Of a DNA stretch of 64,000 nt, positions 60,744-64,000 are shown piece after piece (the first letter of the stretch is position 1; each line of letters starts with the position of its first letter). The notes beneath the pieces were generated by a model that saw nothing but the letters and a program-made list of their open reading frames with translations, searched no databases and was not told the origin of the DNA. This DNA comes from SPJN01 sp965229935. Its GTDB lineage: Bacteria; Pseudomonadota; Alphaproteobacteria; SPJN01. Made by a program: the position numbers and the translations under genes. The DNA is taken from the NCBI GenBank assembly GCA_965229935.1, contig CBDDKB010000002.1:1674001-1738000 (forward strand), in the 5' to 3' direction.

Positions 60744-60869
60744 ATGAAGAAACATAACTCTGGCAATCTCGGCTGCGGCTGGATCGCGCTTAGCATCGTC
60801 AGCTTGAGCTTCATCGGCCTGATCATCGTCGCCTATTCTGTAGGTATTTACATTGGAAGCACGCAATAA
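60744..60869 (+). CDS. Possible 41-residue single-pass membrane protein
   Basis: ATG 60744 opens a 41-codon frame: basic N-terminus MKKHNSGNLG followed by a strongly hydrophobic helix (WIALSIVSLSFIGLIIVAYS) and a short tail, ending TAA. Composition fits a small membrane protein. The ribosome site is weak (GGA at 60732-60734), and a minus-strand frame overlaps, so this is a candidate only. Confidence 0.4.
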   Translation: MKKHNSGNLGCGWIALSIVSLSFIGLIIVAYSVGIYIGSTQ

Positions 60870-60981
60870 ATACCCCCCCAACTCCCAACTTGCCGACCCA
60901 CCCTGCCCTTGATAGGTTGGCGGCGGTTGGTAGCGCGCTGAAGGGCGGGGCCGAAAAGGCCTGACCGTCAGCGCATGTGAG

Positions 60982-62775
60982 TTGGAACAGGCAGGCTTCG
61001 TGCAATACAGGTCGGAAATTGATGGTTTGCGGGCAATTGCGGTTGTCCCGGTCCTGCTGTTTCACGCGGGCTTTTCGCTATTTTCTGGCGGCTTTGTCGG
61101 CGTTGATGTCTTTTTCGTCATATCGGGCTATCTGATTTCGTCGCTGATCTATCAAGAGGCGGCGGCTGGCAAATTCTCTATCCTGAATTTTTATGAACGG
61201 CGTGTGCGCCGCATCATCCCCGCGCTGATTGCGGTGATCATCCCCTGCATGATCATTGCCCCCTTTGTCATGCTGCCCGACGATTACGAGAATTTCGCCC
61301 AATCGGTCATCGCAACATTGTTGTTCGGCAATAATCTTTTGTTGGCCGTTACTGCGGGCTATTGGGATTTGGCGGCTGAGTTCAAACCCCTGCTCCACAC
61401 ATGGAGCCTGGGTCTGGAAGAACAGTTCTACATCCTCTACCCTCTGGGGCTGATGCTGGTGCTAAAGATCAGGCAGTCCCTGTTCCCGCTGTTCTTGCTG
61501 TTCGGGATTGGGGTCAGCATTGCGGCAAATCTTTTCCTCACCCCCCAAAAGCCTGAGGCGTTTTTTTACTTCCTGCATTTTCGGGCATGGGAATTATTGC
61601 TGGGCGCATTTTGCGGCTATGCCGAACGATGGCAGCGGGACAGCAAGGGCAGCGACCTGTTGGCGGGCGCGGGGTTAGTGATGATCCTGCTGTCGATTGT
61701 ATTATTGCCTGCGGCGTTGACCAACCCGTCAGCGCAGGCGGCCCTACCCTGTATCGACACGGCGCTGATCCTGTCATTCGCGCGCCAAGGCACGTTGGTG
61801 GCGCGGCTTTTGTCGACCGGGCCCTTTATCGGCATCGGGCTGATCAGCTATAGCGCCTATTTATGGCACCAGCCTTTATTTGCCTTTGCACGTATCTTGA
61901 GCTTTGAGGAACCGCCCTTGTGGCTGTTCAGCCTGTTGATCCTTGTGACGATGGGTCTTGCCTATCTAAGCTGGCGCTTTGTTGAACAGCCCTTTCGCGA
62001 CCGATCACGCTTTACAAGGGCGCAAATATTTGGCCTCGCCACGCTTGCCAGTGTCGCACTGATTGTACCCAGCTATGTGATCTATAAAAATGTCGGCTTC
62101 CCCGACCGCGTGGCCAGCATGAATATCAGTCACACCCCACCTTATCAGTATAACATGCGGGCCTTTGCCTATAAGAAGCCCGAATTTGACGATCCGACAA
62201 AGCCCAACTTGCTATTGCTTGGCAATTCGCATGCGCGCGACTTCCTTTATGTCATGCTCGAAACCGATCAGTTTGATGGCTATGAGCTATTGTATGACAA
62301 TCGGGTGAAATTATGTGCCGGGTTTGAAAACCAGCCGCGCGCCCATCTGATTGACGATGCTGATGCCTTTGTGATCATCCCCGGCGCCGCCTTTACACCC
62401 GGTTGCGGGATGGATTTGGATCATCCGCAATTGCGCGGCAAACCGCTTGTGGTCATCGGGCCAACCCATTTCGGCTTTAACCTCAACGCCTATATGCGCG
62501 TGCCCGAAGAAAAGCGCCCCTTGCTGAACGCGCGTTTGATGCCGGACCTGATCGAAAAAAACGCCACCTATAAGGCCTATGTGCCCGCACAACACTATCT
62601 TGATGTGCTGGGTATATTTAAGGCGCGCTATAACGGCCTGCCAATTTTTGACGCGCAGGGCGGTCTGGTATCACCTGACAGGCTTCACCTGACCCATGTC
62701 GGGACACGCCTGTTTGCCGAGACTGTTTTGGATGATCCTGTCTGGGGTCCATTTGCCTTGGAAGCAACCGACTAG
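60982..62775 (+). CDS. Membrane O-acetyltransferase with SGNH domain (OafB/OatA-like)
   Basis: The N-terminal part is an acyltransferase-3 domain with about ten helices: YRSEIDGLRAIAVVPVLLFH, DVFFVISGYLISSLI, FYERRVRRIIPAL, LLHTWSLGLEEQFYILYP. The C-terminal SGNH domain has GNSH (Ser416) and DRLHLTH near residue 568 with the Asp-His pair. Such proteins acetylate O-antigen, other surface sugars or peptidoglycan. Start TTG 60982 or, with AGG upstream, GTG 61000. No other surface-sugar genes are nearby in the window. Confidence 0.9.
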   Translation: MEQAGFVQYRSEIDGLRAIAVVPVLLFHAGFSLFSGGFVGVDVFFVISGYLISSLIYQEAAAGKFSILNFYERRVRRIIPALIAVIIPCMIIAPFVMLPDDYENFAQSVIATLLFGNNLLLAVTAGYWDLAAEFKPLLHTWSLGLEEQFYILYPLGLMLVLKIRQSLFPLFLLFGIGVSIAANLFLTPQKPEAFFYFLHFRAWELLLGAFCGYAERWQRDSKGSDLLAGAGLVMILLSIVLLPAALTNPSAQAALPCIDTALILSFARQGTLVARLLSTGPFIGIGLISYSAYLWHQPLFAFARILSFEEPPLWLFSLLILVTMGLAYLSWRFVEQPFRDRSRFTRAQIFGLATLASVALIVPSYVIYKNVGFPDRVASMNISHTPPYQYNMRAFAYKKPEFDDPTKPNLLLLGNSHARDFLYVMLETDQFDGYELLYDNRVKLCAGFENQPRAHLIDDADAFVIIPGAAFTPGCGMDLDHPQLRGKPLVVIGPTHFGFNLNAYMRVPEEKRPLLNARLMPDLIEKNATYKAYVPAQHYLDVLGIFKARYNGLPIFDAQGGLVSPDRLHLTHVGTRLFAETVLDDPVWGPFALEATD

Positions 62776-62938
62776 CGTTTGTTCTGCTTGCATCGCCAGT
62801 GTCGAGCGGGTCTAATCCACATGTGGTTGGGCAGATCGACGAGCGGAACGGGACAGCGCTATCAAAGCACAAACACATATCGATGCAGAGCAGCCTGCGG
62901 CCGCCCCCACCCCCTCGCCCTCGCCTTGGCGGGAGGCG

Positions 62939-64000
62939 TTGTTGGGCAGCCTGTTCGGCGTCAATTCCGTTCTGTTTGCCATCGCTTTTTCAGGGGTGAT
63001 GTTCCCCGGCGGGCTTGCACCCTATTTAGGGCTGGGGATTTTAATTGGGCTGGTCGGCAATGGAGTTGTGAATATTGTCGGCGCGTTAACGAGCAAAGTG
63101 CCCTATGCGCTGTTCACCCCGCAGGACAAGGCAGGCGTGATCCTGGGCGGGATCGGGCTTAGCTTTGGCGCGGTCATTATCAGCAATCCTGATAAGGCGC
63201 CTTACTTTGCCTCAAACTTCATTGCGATGATTTGCATCGCCGCGCTGTTCACCGGGTTGATTATCTACCTTGCCGGACGGTTCAAGCTGGGGCGGGCGGC
63301 GCAAATTCTGCCCTACCCTGTGATCAGCGGCTTTCTGGCCGGGACGGGTATCTTAATGTTCAAGGCCGCCTTTGTGGTGATGCTGGATCGGCAACTGACC
63401 CTAGATGCCATGCAAGTGGTTTTTGAAACGCAACACATGATGCAATGGCTGTTGGGCTTGGGCGGGGCGGTTTGTCTGGCTTGGCTGTTACGCAAATTCC
63501 CGACCCCTATCATGTTGCCATTGGTGATGGGAATTATCACACTGTTGATCTATGGCGGCCATGCGCTTGTCCCTGAGGTCGTCAATGCAACATGGTTTTT
63601 TCAACCTTCGCCGCCTATTGGCGATCAATGGAAAAGCCTGTCGCCTACATTGCTTGACGCGCCATTCATTGCCGGGTTCACCCCCGAATTTCTGACCATC
63701 ACTTTGCTGACCATGCTGGCGGGGATTTTAAACGTCCTCGCCATTGGCATCGCACTTAAACAGGACATCAATCTTGATCAGGCGCTGAAGTCTGATGGCA
63801 TAACCAATGTCATCGGCGGCCTGTTCGGTGTGATGGCGGGGCATACCAGCAATTCCAACAGCACGATGATTTACAATATCGGCGGCCGTACCCGGCTGAT
63901 CGGTATTTGCTGCGGGATTGTCTGCCTGATCGCAGCAGGTTTTGCCCCGCAATATGCCGACAAAGTCCCGCGCGCTTTGCCCGCCGTCATCCTGTTCCTG
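62939..64000 (+). CDS. SulP-family anion transporter, cut by window end
   Basis: The frame is open from 62816 and runs past 64000. It encodes many membrane helices of a SulP transporter: SLFGVNSVLFAIAFSGVMF, VPYALFTPQDKAGVILGG, GRAAQILPYPVISGFLAGTG and a C-terminal MAGHTSNSNSTMIYN. SulP proteins move sulfate, bicarbonate or dicarboxylates; the STAS domain would lie beyond the window. The start is not clear: there is no ATG in frame, TTG 62939/62942 follow GGGAGG (62931-62936), and the in-frame stretch upstream (DAEQPAAAPTPSPSPWREA) looks like a natural N-terminus without a standard start. A CCACATGTGG palindrome lies at 62817-62826. Confidence 0.85.
   Translation, partial: MLGSLFGVNSVLFAIAFSGVMFPGGLAPYLGLGILIGLVGNGVVNIVGALTSKVPYALFTPQDKAGVILGGIGLSFGAVIISNPDKAPYFASNFIAMICIAALFTGLIIYLAGRFKLGRAAQILPYPVISGFLAGTGILMFKAAFVVMLDRQLTLDAMQVVFETQHMMQWLLGLGGAVCLAWLLRKFPTPIMLPLVMGIITLLIYGGHALVPEVVNATWFFQPSPPIGDQWKSLSPTLLDAPFIAGFTPEFLTITLLTMLAGILNVLAIGIALKQDINLDQALKSDGITNVIGGLFGVMAGHTSNSNSTMIYNIGGRTRLIGICCGIVCLIAAGFAPQYADKVPRALPAVILFL

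Noticed and set aside
60699..60881. Minus-strand 60-residue frame
   Set aside because: Charged, low-complexity antisense of the more plausible plus-strand small membrane peptide, without a ribosome site.
60478..64000. Prophage or integrative element at tRNA-Thr
   Set aside because: Only the duplicated end is seen; there is no integrase, phage or transfer gene in the window.

Overview
The window reads as chromosomal DNA of an alphaproteobacterium, probably a marine, Rhodospirillales- or SAR116-like organism. The evidence is gene order typical of that class: rodZ-like/ispG and prfA/prmC with a DUF4167 gene; ppiC-secA; dapC-ftsK-lolA-xthA; and dut-coaBC-ubiB-ubiE with mutM, an enoyl-CoA hydratase and rpsT. 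Coding density is high, and many gene pairs overlap by 1-8 bases or lie within 10 bases of each other. The species cannot be named from the sequence alone.

Layout. 0-14.2 kb holds housekeeping genes: isoprenoid synthesis (ispG), translation release (prfA, prmC), a redox/nitrilase operon (comF, grxC, nitrilase, DUF1178), mutT-argJ-ppiC and secA. 14.3-36.5 kb is a catabolic region. It has a TonB-dependent receptor, an SDR, an ALDH3-type aldehyde dehydrogenase, a cytochrome P450, a PECR-type SDR, an isovaleryl-CoA-type dehydrogenase, a crotonase (broken by two frameshifts), a TetR regulator, a biotin-dependent acyl-CoA carboxylase whose alpha chain is split in two, and an acyl-CoA synthetase. 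After a redox protein and arsC come a second crotonase, an acyl-CoA dehydrogenase and an HsaA-like flavoprotein. The gene content resembles acyclic-terpenoid (Atu) or leucine/isovalerate (Liu) degradation: uptake, hydroxylation, oxidation to the acid, CoA activation, dehydrogenation, carboxylation and hydration. The actual substrate is inferred, not shown.

36.5-43.6 kb carries a large MscS channel, dapC, ftsK and lolA. The 670 bases after lolA hold no gene. They contain a heat-shock-type promoter, three strong hairpins ending in a terminator, and an 86-base unit repeated almost three times. 44.3-57.4 kb is again mostly housekeeping: xthA, a response regulator, ribA, an L,D-transpeptidase, yggS, a ThiE-like gene, cysK with an Rrf2 regulator, dut, coaBC, ubiB and ubiE. 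57.5-60.1 kb is mutM, a small exported protein, an enoyl-CoA hydratase and rpsT. In many relatives dnaA follows rpsT. Here it is followed by a dispersed repeat, a tRNA-Thr whose 3' end is duplicated 141 bases downstream, a tiny membrane protein, an O-acetyltransferase and a SulP transporter cut by the window end.

The most interesting non-coding signals are two candidate structured small RNAs (near 31.7 kb and 43.9 kb), the 86-base tandem array, two dispersed palindromic repeat families, and palindromic operators in the catabolic region.
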